Of a DNA stretch of 64,000 nucleotides, positions 1 through 8,336 are shown piece after piece. The notes beneath the pieces were generated by a model. That model did not search any database, was not told where the DNA came from, and worked only from the letters and a program-made list of their open reading frames with translations. Position 1 is the first letter of the stretch. Each line of letters begins with the position of its first letter. The stretch covers positions 1-64,000 of the forward strand of contig CAVYPD010000035.1 of assembly GCA_963770275.1 (NCBI GenBank), written 5' to 3'. The translations under genes and the position numbers were made by a program. Source of the stretch: Roseiarcus sp963770275 (GTDB lineage: Bacteria; Pseudomonadota; Alphaproteobacteria; Rhizobiales; Beijerinckiaceae).

Positions 1-37
1 TCTTGACCGGCCCCCATCGACTGGTCCGAGGCGAATG

Positions 38-865
38 TTAGTTCAAGGTGGGGCTGTGTGCTAGCGCGGGCGGCGCAGCTGGCCGGGATTGCGCAGCCGC
101 CCGCGCGGCGAACGCGGGGATGAACACTTCAGGCGCTGGAGGCTTGTAGCCCAGTGACGCGTGCGGGCGTTTGGCGTTGTAGTGGCGCCGCCAGCTTTCG
201 ACCACGATCCTGGCCTCCGCGAGCGAATAGAAAATCTCCCCATCCAGCAGCTCGTCCCGGAGCCGAGCGTTGAAGCTCTCGATGAAGCCGTTCTCCCAGG
301 GGCTGCCCGGCGCGATATAAGCCGCCTTCGCTCCGACAGCCGCGATCCAGTCTTGCACGGCCTTGGCGACGAACTCCGGTCCGTTGTCCGAGCGAAGGCG
401 CTCGGGAACGCCGCGCAGGATGAACAGGTCGGAGAGCACATCGATGACGTCGACGGACTTGAGTTTCCGATCAATCCGGATCGCCAGGCATTCGTGCGTG
501 AACTCGTCGATGATGTTCAGCATCCGATATTTCCTTCCCTCATGGGTGCGATCCTCGACGAAGTCATAAGACCAGACATGGTTAGGCCGCTCGGCGCGCA
601 ACCGCAGGCACGAGCCGTCCGCCAGCCAGAGCCGGCTGCGTTTGGGTTGTTTGGCGGGGACTTTCAGCCCCTCGCGCCGCCAGATCCTCTCGACCCGCTT
701 GTCATTGACGACCCAGCCCGCTGTCGTTCGCAACAGCTCCGCGATCTTCCGATAGCCATAGCGGCCATATTGCCGAGCCAGTTCGACGATGTCGGCGGTC
801 AGCCGCTCTTCGTCGTCTGGCCCCGTAGGATTGCGGCGTTGCGTGGATCGATGCTGTCCGAGCAC
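38..865 (-). CDS. IS3-family transposase OrfB (DDE integrase domain)
   Basis: Catalytic half of the transposase. An N-terminal HTH_21-type region (RYGYRKIAELL) precedes an rve integrase core. The acidic triad is visible as D101 (WSYDFVED), D160 (RSDNGPEF) and E196 (NGFIESFN), with the 35-residue D-E spacing typical of IS3 enzymes. The frame stays open upstream to about 945 and reads KLLSPSRRRACIDHV, so OrfB is probably made as an OrfAB fusion by -1 frameshifting near the OrfA stop rather than from the internal start used here. The protein appears intact. Confidence 0.9.
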   Translation of the reverse strand: MLGQHRSTQRRNPTGPDDEERLTADIVELARQYGRYGYRKIAELLRTTAGWVVNDKRVERIWRREGLKVPAKQPKRSRLWLADGSCLRLRAERPNHVWSYDFVEDRTHEGRKYRMLNIIDEFTHECLAIRIDRKLKSVDVIDVLSDLFILRGVPERLRSDNGPEFVAKAVQDWIAAVGAKAAYIAPGSPWENGFIESFNARLRDELLDGEIFYSLAEARIVVESWRRHYNAKRPHASLGYKPPAPEVFIPAFAARAAAQSRPAAPPALAHSPTLN

Positions 866-939
866 GCGGCAGACCCGCCGCTCGGACAGCCTCAGCTCGG
901 ATCGAACATGATCAATGCAGGCGCGGCGGCGCGAAGGGC

Positions 940-1218
940 TTAGTAGTTTCCCCGGGCAGCCTCGGCCAGGATCATTTTGTCGAGCGTCAGGTCGGACACC
1001 GCCCGTCGCAGCCGGGCGTTCTCAGCCTCTAGGTTCTTCAGCCTCTTCACCTGATCCGACTTCAGCCCGCCGAACTCCTGGCGCCAGCGATAGTACGTCA
1101 CCTCGGTCACGCCAATCGTCCGGATCGCGTCAGCGACAGACTTTCCCTGTGACGTCAGAACGTCCACTTGCCGCAGCTTGGCGACGATCTCTTCCGGCTT
1201 ATGACGCTTCTTCAACAT
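940..1218 (-). CDS. IS3-family transposase OrfA (HTH)
   Basis: A 92-residue DNA-binding subunit. A helix-turn-helix (EEIVAKLRQV to VTYYRWRQEFGG) is followed by a leucine-rich coiled coil (VKRLKNLEAENARLRRAV), the standard OrfA layout. I start it at the ATG at 1218. The same frame is open to 1620, but residues upstream belong to the disrupted methyltransferase and the element end. Its stop lies next to the OrfB frame at a GGAAACTAC context, consistent with frameshift expression of OrfAB. Confidence 0.88.
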   Translation of the reverse strand: MLKKRHKPEEIVAKLRQVDVLTSQGKSVADAIRTIGVTEVTYYRWRQEFGGLKSDQVKRLKNLEAENARLRRAVSDLTLDKMILAEAARGNY

Positions 1219-1282
1219 TGTGGTCCTCCTCCTCCGTCCGAAGACATACTTCAAGGTGGACCAATTCAGTGGGGGCGGATCA

Positions 1283-1620
1283 GCCCGCGCCAGCCAACTC
1301 GAAATGCAAATCTGCAGATGTTCGGGTTCGGAGGCATCGAGCGGTTGGCTCGTAACGTAGCCGTCAGCGCCCGGGTACTTATCCGGGTAGAGATCGCTCA
1401 GCCGCACCTCGACCCCAAAGGGCCTTAGGGCGCGGCGGAGCGCGCCGCCACCACCACACGGATCGAGCGCAACACTCGGCAAATCGAGCCCTAACCGCGG
1501 GAGCCCGAGCGCGAGGCTGATCGCGAGGTCCGATGGCGTCGGATAGAAATCGTTCTCTTTCCGCGCGTATGCGCTGAGACGATAGCCGTGCTCACGCGCG
1601 GGTTTGAGGGCCATCGTCAT
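1283..1620 (-). pseudogene. Phage-type DNA methyltransferase, 5' fragment truncated by the IS
   Basis: About 110 N-terminal residues of an S-adenosylmethionine-dependent methyltransferase remain. The fragment has ENDFYPTP near residue 22, typical of phage adenine methyltransferase-like proteins, and a glycine-rich SAM pocket LDPCGGGGALRRAL around residues 52-65. It then has SDLYP and a QPLDAS segment, after which the IS end is reached and the rest is missing from the window. The IS OrfA happens to continue in the same frame, giving an artificial 226-residue open frame. It lies downstream of another methyltransferase fragment in the same mobile region. Confidence 0.6.
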
Positions 1621-1621
1621 T

Positions 1622-1761
1622 TCAATTCGCCTTCACGCTGTAGGGTTCGAAGCGCCACGGCGGATCAGCGTAGATCACGCGGTAGCGCTTTGTTGAGGGC
1701 GCGGCGTTTGTCCGGCTACATCGGTTCTCGACAAGTCAAGCGCGCGGTAGGTCGTCTTCAT
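1622..1761 (-). pseudogene. MT-A70-like (DPPW) methyltransferase fragment
   Basis: Read on the minus strand this stretch encodes RYRVIYADPPWRFEPYS, with the DPPW catalytic tetrad of MT-A70/ParB-type N6-adenine methyltransferases, then stops after about ten more residues. A likely ATG at 1761 begins MKTTYRALDLSRTDV in a frame one base off, so the start and the DPPW block need an indel to be joined. Only the first fifth of such an enzyme (normally about 180-220 residues) is present. It is probably a deletion remnant. Confidence 0.4.
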
Positions 1762-2379
1762 GGGTTACGAGCATTACAGCCGCAGCTATGTCTGCGGGGC
1801 TAAGGGTGACTATGACCGTGTGTTCACGGTCATAGATCGCGTCGATTTCGCTCATGAGCTTGTCTCGATTCGCCGTCTCCATGAACGATGGGTCTTTTTC
1901 GACGAGGCTCTTTGCGATTTCGGCCTCTCATCATCCCGATGGTTCCGGGCCGGATGTCGGTTGGCTCGCCGCGCAGGTGCTTCAGCAACTCGGCGTGAAA
2001 CTGTCCGCTCGTGCTCCTCGTGTCTCCGCTTCTCGTCGGCGTCCCACTCCTCTTGCGTATCGAAACCCCAATACTCAGGCTGGTGTTCGGTCACGATGTC
2101 TGTGTCGAAGGCTTCGGCGATGGCGTGCAAAATCTCTCGCTCGGGGGCGCACCAAAGATTCCTTACATTGATGCATGCGACGCCGTTCTCATAAATGACC
2201 ACCTCCATGCTATTCTGGCCATCTGTAAGGTACCTGACCTCCTTGACCTTCATGTATGGTGGATATCGATCCGCCGTGCCTTCAGGCCTAACCTCCTCGC
2301 GGACGCCGAACGCCTCGAGACGGCCGTCGAACAGTTCGTCAGCCTTGATGCTCTTGCACAAACCGAAGTACGTGGACAT
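1736..2379 (-). CDS. Conserved hypothetical protein of the integrated element (two frameshifts)
   Basis: I do not recognise the family. The start at 2379 has a strong AAGGAG ribosome site. The protein reads MSTYFGLCKSIKADELFDG through to EEWDADEKRRHEEHER near 2005, continues in a second frame as FHAELLKHLRGEPTDIRPG, and in a third as EAEIAKSLVEKDPSFMETA, ending at the stop at 1736. All three segments have coherent codon use and acidic/basic helical composition, so the two shifts (about 2003 and 1925) look like single-base errors. It overlaps the start of the MT-A70 fragment. Confidence 0.45.
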
Positions 2380-2465
2380 AGCGTTCTCCTTTCCGGCCTT
2401 GGTAAGTTCCTAGAGCGATGCCACGGCCGATGAGCCCCGCTCTAATTCCGCCTTGCGGATAGGTG

Positions 2466-2852
2466 TCATCGGTATATCCCTAGTGCTCTGCACGCCTCGG
2501 CCTCTCGCTCCGCCAGCCATGTCGAGTGACATGAGGCGTGCACCTCGCCCCGATCGTTTCCGACGAACAAGAGAACGAAAGGGTCCTCTGATCGCGGCCC
2601 GTCGCCGCAATGGGCGCAGACGCCAGGTGGCGATGAAGCGAAGTGGTCGTTGACCCACTGCGTGATGAGGCTGCGCTGATCGGCCTCGCGCATGCGGAGC
2701 GCGCTGACGAGCTCCGGCTTGTAGTGGCGGAGCATTGCCACCAGGTTGGGCGGCGGATCTGCTTCGTGTTCGAGGACGAGGTCGTAGCCTTCGACCAGCA
2801 CGGTGACGCCGGCGGACTTCGCCATGCGAAGAACGTCGTCGACGGTCCTCAT
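2466..2852 (-). CDS. Hypothetical protein with TubC-like N-terminus and zinc-ribbon-like cysteines
   Basis: A 128-residue soluble protein. Residues 1-55 (MRTVDDVLRMAKSAG, then LVAMLRHYKPELVSALR) resemble the small TubC-type helical domain often found beside phage primases. The C-terminal half has VCAHCGD and HASCHSTW, a possible zinc ribbon. It lies immediately downstream of the DUF3631 ATPase and the primase on the same strand, so a role in replication or maintenance of the element is plausible, but no function can be assigned. Confidence 0.5.
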   Translation of the reverse strand: MRTVDDVLRMAKSAGVTVLVEGYDLVLEHEADPPPNLVAMLRHYKPELVSALRMREADQRSLITQWVNDHFASSPPGVCAHCGDGPRSEDPFVLLFVGNDRGEVHASCHSTWLAEREAEACRALGIYR

Positions 2853-3055
2853 ATCCTTGTCCTCCGACGAGGCGGATCTAGCGGTTTGAGCGCGCCATCC
2901 CCCTCAACCACTTCCCGCCTCAGGCAGCCAGCTGGCTGAGGCTTGGCCCTCCCCCGTTCCCCGCAGAAGGCGTCAACATCCGTCACAACCGCCACAACAT
3001 CGCTTGTTCCGATCAGGCTGTTCTGGCGCTGCCTGATCCGCAACAAGCCGCACCG

Positions 3056-4364
3056 TCATCCGTCAACAACCGCAACATCGGGACCGCTGTCCTGTTGCGG
3101 CTGGAAACGGCTCGTTGAGGCGCCCGATTGCGTGCGCCTGCAAGGCCATCCGTCTGAAAAGATTGGGATGTTGCGGATCTTGACGGCTGTGACGGGTTCG
3201 TCGGCCAAGGGAGGGAGGTAACGCCGCCAGACATCGTGGAGATCGTCGCGGCGCATAGCCTCTGGCGATGGCGGTCCCGAGTTCGGACCGTCTTCGACTT
3301 GACCCCGTATTCCCCCAGCCGCTGGGACAGTTGGCGATCCGTGATCGGCTTTCCCTTGAGATCGTTCCAGGGCGCGTCCTCAAGCAAGCACAGGCGCGCC
3401 AGGACATCCTTGGTGGAGAGGTCTGGTCCGTCGCCCTCGAAGATCGTCCGCAGATCCTCTAACAGCCGGATGTTGAGGCTCGGCTCGATCTCCCGCGCCG
3501 CTTTCACCAACTCGGTCGCTGCCCGCCGCGACAAATTGGGCCAATCGCCGCCTGCGAGATCGGCGACCGCGAGGAGGGCTTCCCACACATCAGCATTGCG
3601 GTCCTCGACACCCGCCGGCATCTTGGGCCGGGCATCGGTCGCCTCCTGCAGAATCGCTTCAGCCCACGCCGCCAACCGCCGCCGCAACGCCTCGCCGATC
3701 GCGGCATGTGCAGCCGGCGACGAAAGGCTTCGATCTTCTCGTCCGGCGCCCGGCGGCGCATGCGGACAATGACCGATCGGGACAGGATCGTGTCCGGCAG
3801 CCATCCGAGCCCCGCCAGGGCGACGGCGGCGTATGATGGGATTTCCTCCGTCTCGATGATCTTGCCGCGCACCACACAGCGGCCGGCGACGGCGCCGCGC
3901 CGATGGCCTGAATTCAACAACGCCCGAAGTTCTTCGTGTTCTCTCGCCTTCGGGCCGAACACTGTGTCGATCTCGTCGAACAAGATCGTCGGCGGCCCGT
4001 CCTCGCTGCCGACTTTCCTGAACAGGTAGGCCGGCGTGACGTTCACCGCCGCCACCGGATTGGGAACGAGGAGTTCAGTCACCTCCATCGCGCGCGTTTT
4101 TCCCGATCCAGGCTCGGGCGACAGGAAAGCGATCCGTGGGGTGCTTTCCCACGCGCCCATCAAGTGCGCGTGCGCCACCCACAGGACATGCGCGATTTTC
4201 GCGTGCTCGGAGGGATAGGCGACGAAGCGCGACAAAAACGAGCGCACGTCGTTGAGGATCGCGGCTCCTTCCTTTTCGAAAGGCCTCGCCTCATCGTGCA
4301 TGGCGCGCGCGGCGTCGACGCCTTCGTTGCGGAGGACCTCGTTGATGTCGCGCTCGCCCATCAC
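3056..4364 (-). CDS. DUF3631-type ATPase, replication-associated (frameshifted)
   Basis: P-loop ATPase of the kind found in phage-like islands next to Toprim primases. Walker A is SPEPGSGKTR near residue 83 and Walker B is ILFDEIDTVFG near 128. The DUF3631 body continues as HAAIGEALRRRL through NLSRRAATELVKAAREI and DRQLSQRLGEYGVKSK, then RDDLHDVWRRYLPPLADEP. These pieces lie in different frames, with indels near 3705, 3290 and 3258. Repair gives about 435 residues. The ATG at 4364 overlaps the primase stop (ATGA), indicating coupling. Past the stop at 3056 the same frame stays open to 2849, so the true C-terminus is uncertain. Confidence 0.7.
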
Positions 4365-5390
4365 GCGTTCCCGTGCAGAAGAACTTTGAACCCCCTTGCG
4401 GCGAGGCGGCGTGCAAGGGCCCGCGCTCCAATCCGTCCGGCCTCGTCACTGTGGGCGACGACAGTGACGGTCTCGACGTAGGTTGGAACGGCGTCAGCAA
4501 GAGGGGGCAGGAAGGACGCGCCGCCAGACGCCCAGGCGCCAAGGCCGGTCGCTTCATGCGCCGAAAGCGCATCTTCGACGCCTTCGTGAATCGAGATGGC
4601 GAGGAGATCGTTCGGCGGCGCGACCACGATCGGCACGCCCTTGGGAGAGCCGATCGTGCGCTTCTGGATCTCGACGTCGGCCTTGCCGGAGCCGTCCGGC
4701 TTGAGCGCGATCAGTTGGACGGCGTCGACATCGAGCGGCGCGCGCAGGACGCCGGGCTCGGCCTCCTCCGGCATTGCGAAGGCGGCGATGAGCGAGGGCG
4801 GATAGTCTTTGAACGGCCTCAGGAAGCCTAGCGTGGCCGGTAGCGGCCCTCCGTAGCCGCGCGCCTTCCTAAGGTACGTCTCCGCGATGGAGCCCGCCAG
4901 CGGCCCCCGCTGAGCCCACAGCCAGCGCGCCGTCTCGCGCCGACGACGGACATCATCGTCCTCGCGCCAGGATCGCGCTTTCGCGGCGAAGGTTTGAAAC
5001 TGGCCCGCGTCTCGCCGGAGAGCGCCGCGACGGCTTCGGCGAACGTCACACCTCCGGCGTGCTGCGCGAGGCCGATGGCGTCGCCGCCCTTGCCGCAGCC
5101 TCGACAGTTCCAAACCTGTTTTTTGATGTTGACGCCGAAGCGATCCTTGCCGCCGCAGACCGGGCACGGGCCGACGTATTCGCTGGCGCCAGCACGCTTG
5201 AGCTTCGCCCCCAACCGCTCGACGAGAGCGAGGATGTCAGCCTCGCGGGCCCGCTCAATCGCCGCCTTAAGTGAGGGAGCGAGCCGCGTCACAGGGCGGC
5301 CCAGGTCGCCTGGGGAGGCGCGGTGAAGGCGAGCGCTGTTTCGATTTGCGGCGCATGTGCGCAGGGAACGCGGTTCGGGGGGCCGATCAT
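4361..5390 (-). CDS. CHC2 zinc-finger / Toprim DNA primase (frameshifted)
   Basis: Primase-like protein of about 343 residues after repair. The N-terminal zinc finger reads CPVCGGKDRFG then WNCRGCGKGGDAI. The C-terminal Toprim domain shows ISIHEGVEDALSA and VVAHSDEAGRIGARALA, the conserved E and DxD-type positions. Frames change near 5300 and 5000. The chosen ATG (5390) overlaps the upstream stop as ATGA. The longer open frame to 5526 runs across the neighbouring gene and is unlikely to be used. It sits in a tight run with the DUF3631 ATPase, forming the replication module of the element. Confidence 0.72.
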
Positions 5391-5665
5391 GACTTGGCCT
5401 TGCGGCTTGCGGGCTCCTCGTTCGCCCATATCCATTCGGCCGTGACCTGATAGCCGCGATCAACGCGCTCGAAATGCCGCGAGCAAAACCATTCGCCTGA
5501 GACTGGGCTCTCGGCCGGGCGACCATTGCGATTGAGCCTCATCAAATCGAAGTCTTCGTGCGTCTCCGACGGCCCTAATTCTGGGTAAGGGCGCGCGCCG
5601 CACACGGCGCAAAAAATGCCGGCTCCCAAAGTCATCTCACGATGCGGCTTCATCGAGCTCTCCAT
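5387..5665 (-). CDS. Small hypothetical protein with paired CxxC-like sites
   Basis: A 92-residue protein that I do not recognise. It has FCAVCGARPYPELGP near residue 18 and EWFCSRHFE near residue 62, compatible with a zinc-binding fold, followed by a polar tail. It overlaps the AlpA-like gene upstream by 29 bases from the first ATG, or 17 if the second methionine (MKPHREM, 5653) is the start. It overlaps the primase start downstream. Position suggests an accessory of the element's replication module. Confidence 0.5.
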   Translation of the reverse strand: MESSMKPHREMTLGAGIFCAVCGARPYPELGPSETHEDFDLMRLNRNGRPAESPVSGEWFCSRHFERVDRGYQVTAEWIWANEEPASRKAKS

Positions 5666-5882
5666 GAAGTGCGGGTAGGTTGGTTAGCCACTCCTCCGCG
5701 TCCTCCTCAGCGATGATTGTTCGCCTTCCTGCCTTTCGAGCCTTAAGCCGGCCCGCACTGATTTCTTCGTAGGTTTTGGTCCGGCCAATGCGATAGCGCT
5801 GACAAAAATCGGGAACGGTCATTGCCCGCTGCCAAGAGCGGCGTTGGCGTTCTCGTTCCGAAATCTTCTGATGCTCAATCAT
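5637..5882 (-). CDS. AlpA/excisionase-type DNA-binding protein
   Basis: An 81-residue winged-helix protein. MTVPDFCQRYRIGRTKTYEEIS is the HTH and GRLKARKAGRRTIIAEEDAEEWL is the wing and trailing helix seen in AlpA-type and Xis-type regulators that bind near att sites or activate island excision. It lies between the integrase and the primase on the same strand, the usual location in satellite-like islands. Family assignment comes from pattern recognition only. Confidence 0.68.
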   Translation of the reverse strand: MIEHQKISERERQRRSWQRAMTVPDFCQRYRIGRTKTYEEISAGRLKARKAGRRTIIAEEDAEEWLTNLPALHGELDEAAS

Positions 5883-5972
5883 CTCCTACGTTCGCCATGG
5901 CCGAGCTGCTGCGTCGCGCGAAACGATGCGCGTTAGGAACGGAATTGTTGGAGCGGCTTGCGCCCTAAAGCG

Positions 5973-6206
5973 TCACTCGCCTCGGGCGAACCTGCGGACA
6001 GACGCGAGGCGCGGCATCAGGCGGGCGTTGACTTTTACTGCTTCGATCCGACCCGCTTTAACTAGTCGTCTCACGGTCTTGTCGCTCACGTCGCCTAGCA
6101 GGGCCTGAGTCGCTTTAACCGAGATCAACTCAGGCTCCCGCGCGAAGCGGCTAGCTTGTCGTTCGTTTGCGAGCTTCACTTCCCGAATTGATCTCCTGTT
6201 CCTCAA
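5973..6206 (-). CDS. Small helix-turn-helix protein
   Basis: A 77-residue basic protein with an HTH-like core, ALLGDVSDKTVRRLVKAGRIEAVKVNAR in two overlapping helices around residues 34-62. This is the pattern of short phage repressor or excisionase-like factors. It is the gene nearest the 5' end of the element's replication operon, with 90 bases to the AlpA-like gene. Its partner and target are unknown. Confidence 0.5.
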   Translation of the reverse strand: MRNRRSIREVKLANERQASRFAREPELISVKATQALLGDVSDKTVRRLVKAGRIEAVKVNARLMPRLASVRRFARGE

Positions 6207-6751
6207 TTGGTCTGCGTTAGGCAGGATGCCCCTAAGTCGGCCCTGTTGTCAACTATAATTTGTGCTACCAGAAGTAACTATCGGGATTCCTAAGTAATGA
6301 TGGCCCGGTGCCAACTTAGATATTCAACAATGTCCGGGGCCAACTTAGAGAAGTTCGACAATGGCACGGGGCCAACTTCATAGTAGGATTTGCATCATGA
6401 GTTAAAGCTTCGCATTAATCCGCGAGTAAAGAAATATTATCCCTCAATAACAACCTATAGATCAAGACCTACAAGCGACCCCAGCCATCGGCAAACAACC
6501 TCAACCGCTCAAGCTCCTGCACTTTCTGGGGCTTCGGAAAGCTCGAGCAGGCGCGATTTCTCCGATCGCCTAATGGTCCGTGCTCCTGTGAATTTGGCGA
6601 GGCGCCGGCAGCCTCGGATCAAGGCCATGCATAGAAATTCATGTTTGGGTGGCTCTAGCGCGTCTTGGGTCCGACCTTCGCCGCCAGCGATCATGGTGTC
6701 GTCCAGCAGCGTGAGCGCGTGATGATCAGGCCACGGTTGGCAATCGTAAGA
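6207..6751. other. Non-coding stretch in the integrated element
   Basis: No convincing gene is seen in this 545-base stretch. It contains the three-copy repeat described separately. Positions 6390-6460 are locally AT-rich. A 61-codon minus frame at 6509-6694 has no recognisable motif and no ribosome site. The stretch lies between the integrase stop and the HTH gene start on the same strand, so it must hold the promoter of the replication module, but I cannot point to reliable -35/-10 boxes. Confidence 0.4.
6298..6385. repeat. Three imperfect tandem repeats, possible IS21-type terminus relic
   Basis: GGCCAACTT-like units (one is GGTGCCAACTT) recur at about 6309, 6338 and 6370, each preceded by an AATG-containing stretch, at 29-32-base spacing. 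Multiple short repeats of this kind are found at the ends of IS21-family elements. No istA/istB remnant is visible nearby, so this may be a leftover end or a regulatory array. Confidence 0.4.
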
Positions 6752-8012
6752 TCACGCGCGCCGGGGTAGCGGCACCACCTTCGCGGCTTCCTCACCCATC
6801 ACAATGCCCTTGAGCCGGTCGTCCCACGCCTTGAGCGCATGCGCCTTCCGCTCAAGCATGTCGGTGTGCACATAATGGCGCACGAGCGTCCGGGTGTCTT
6901 TGCCGCCCGACTCATGACCGACGATCGCGGCGACCAGATCGAGCGCTATCCCCATCTCCGCCAGCATGGTCGCGAACGTTCGTCGAAGGTCATGCGAAGT
7001 GAATACGGCGATCGGCAATGTTGTCCGGCGCGTCAACAGATAGTGGCCGATATGGGCTGAGGTGACGACCACGCCCTTCTCGAGCAGGAACAGGGGTCCC
7101 TTCTCGACACCAGATAGCCGTTGTTCGAGCATCTCGCGCGCAAGGCCCACAATCGGCGTGACGCGCTGACGCCCATTTTTCGAGCGCGGAGCAGGCAGCG
7201 TCCAAATCCATTTGTTGGCGATCGATCTCCTCGGCGCGAAGCCCGCTGATCTCTCCGCATCTCGCGCCGATCAGAAGCTCGAGCTTCAGAATGTCCGCCG
7301 CTTCAAGAGAAAGCGCGTCGGTATCCAACCACTTCCAGACCAACTCGATTTCCTCGAGGGTCAAGACCCGATCGCGCGGGGCGCCTCGGTCGTATGGCGT
7401 CGAGCCCGGCGGTCGGATCGGCCTCAACGATGTCCTGCGACAGCGCCCAGCGGAACATTGCCGTGCAAACCTGCCGGCGCTTTTCCGCTTCCCGCCCTTT
7501 GCCCTGGTCGGCGATGGTGTCCAGGATCTCGCGGATGTCACGTCGGCAAATATCGGCGGCATATCGCTGAAGGATGGGCGCCAGGGTGCGCCTCAGACGG
7601 CTCTCGATCGACTTGGCGGTGCGCAGGCGGCCAACAACTCGCCGTCGCAGATAGAGGTCGATCAACGTCCCGACGGTGATCCGGGAGGCTGCCGCATCTC
7701 TGGCCTCGCCCTCTTCGCCGATCAGGTCACGGCCACCGCGCGCCGCGCTGGTCAGCTCATTGGCCCGCTCGCGCGCCTGTTCGAGGCCCACGTCGGTCGT
7801 TCGCCCAAGCGACAGGCGGCGCATCTTGCGCCGTTCCTCGAATGCGGTAGGCCAGATCCCACGTCTTGACGCCGCTCGGCGCGACCCGCACCGCCAGTCC
7901 CTTGCAGCGCTGATCCGGTCACCCGATAGGGCGCCTCGGCTGGCCGCAAAGTCTCGATTGTACGATGTGTAAGCAGCTGCGCGCCGCGTGTCAGTCCGGC
8001 CCCAAAAGCCAT
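6752..8012 (-). CDS. Tyrosine-type integrase (frameshifted)
   Basis: Site-specific recombinase of about 418 residues after repair. The N-terminus (TRGAQLLTHRTIETLRPA, then CKGLAVRVAPSGVKTWDLAYR) is the DUF4102-type arm-binding domain of P4-like integrases. A core-binding domain (LIDLYLRRRVVGRLRTAKSIES) follows. The catalytic domain shows the first Arg in LIGARCGEISGLR, HxxR in TSHDLRRTFAT, and His/Tyr in GHESGG and VRHYVHT. Four frame changes, near 7915, 7840, 7425 and 7215, are each repaired by dropping one base. It marks the right boundary of the mobile region. Confidence 0.85.
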
Positions 8013-8290
8013 TGCCGTTAGTCCCTCTTATGTTCGCCCTGTCGCAACACCGTCGCAACAAAATTGGCGGCTCGAGGCGAACCAGCGCGAACACGAGAGG
8101 GATGGTAACTTACTGTTCGACCAACACAAACTGCGCGCGAGCGGACAGCTACGAACGACCGCGAACAGCTATACAAGGGCTTGCGGCGCCATTTCCTTCC
8201 GACCCGCGTGACGCCGTGGCGCGCAATTTAAGCACGGGCGCCGCTGGCCGTTGCGGGAACTTCCCTGGACGACGGAGTGGCTTCGCCGCA
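8013..8290. other. Intergenic region between integrase and arsR, possible att-arm repeats
   Basis: No gene is visible. Two near-identical decamers, CGGACAGCTA and CGAACAGCTA (about 8139 and 8160), lie 21 bases apart, two helical turns, upstream of the integrase start. Such short direct repeats could be integrase arm sites or part of the element's promoter. This is weak evidence based on position alone. Confidence 0.3.
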
Positions 8291-8331
8291 GCGAATATTC
8301 GTTGACATGAATATTCGCTTATGATGATATT
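8291..8331 (+). promoter_or_regulatory. arsR promoter with palindromic operator around the -35 box
   Basis: A perfect 10-base inverted repeat, GCGAATATTC (8291-8300) and GAATATTCGC (8309-8318), encloses TTGACA at 8302-8307. A -10-like TGATAT lies at 8325-8330 with 17-base spacing. The start codon of arsR at 8337 then falls at the expected transcription start, and no Shine-Dalgarno sequence precedes it, so the mRNA may be leaderless. Binding of the ArsR dimer here would block the polymerase directly. Confidence 0.7.
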
Positions 8332-8336
8332 AGGCG

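Larger units (their letters stand above)
4..1282 (-). mobile_element. IS3-family insertion sequence (IS407-like), complete or nearly so
   Basis: Two overlapping minus-strand transposase frames are bounded by imperfect terminal inverted repeats. The left end reads TGACCGGCCCCCA from position 4. The reverse complement of the right end reads TGATCCGCCCCCA from 1282, and both ends share TGGTCC about 20 bases in. The length of about 1.28 kb is normal for IS3 elements. The right end cuts a methyltransferase reading frame. Only three bases lie left of the element, so a target duplication cannot be judged here. Confidence 0.85.
1283..8012 (-). mobile_element. Degraded integrative element, phage-satellite-like
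   Basis: All genes here read on the minus strand in the order integrase, HTH protein, AlpA-like protein, small zinc protein, primase, DUF3631 ATPase, TubC/zinc protein, unknown protein, two methyltransferase remnants. There are no capsid, tail or lysis genes. The int-alpA-primase order is the layout of P4-like satellites and small genomic islands. The left boundary is destroyed by, or lies beyond, the IS. The right boundary is probably just past the integrase start. Exact att sites were not found. Confidence 0.5.

Noticed and set aside
1..1290. Target-site duplication flanking the IS
   Set aside because: Only three bases (TCT) lie left of the element and they do not match the bases right of 1282, so nothing can be concluded.
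2849..3055. Extra C-terminal tail of the DUF3631 ATPase ending by an ATGA-like overlap with the next gene
   Set aside because: It is in the same frame but separated by a stop at 3056. Without evidence for an error at the stop I ended the gene there and only noted the open frame.
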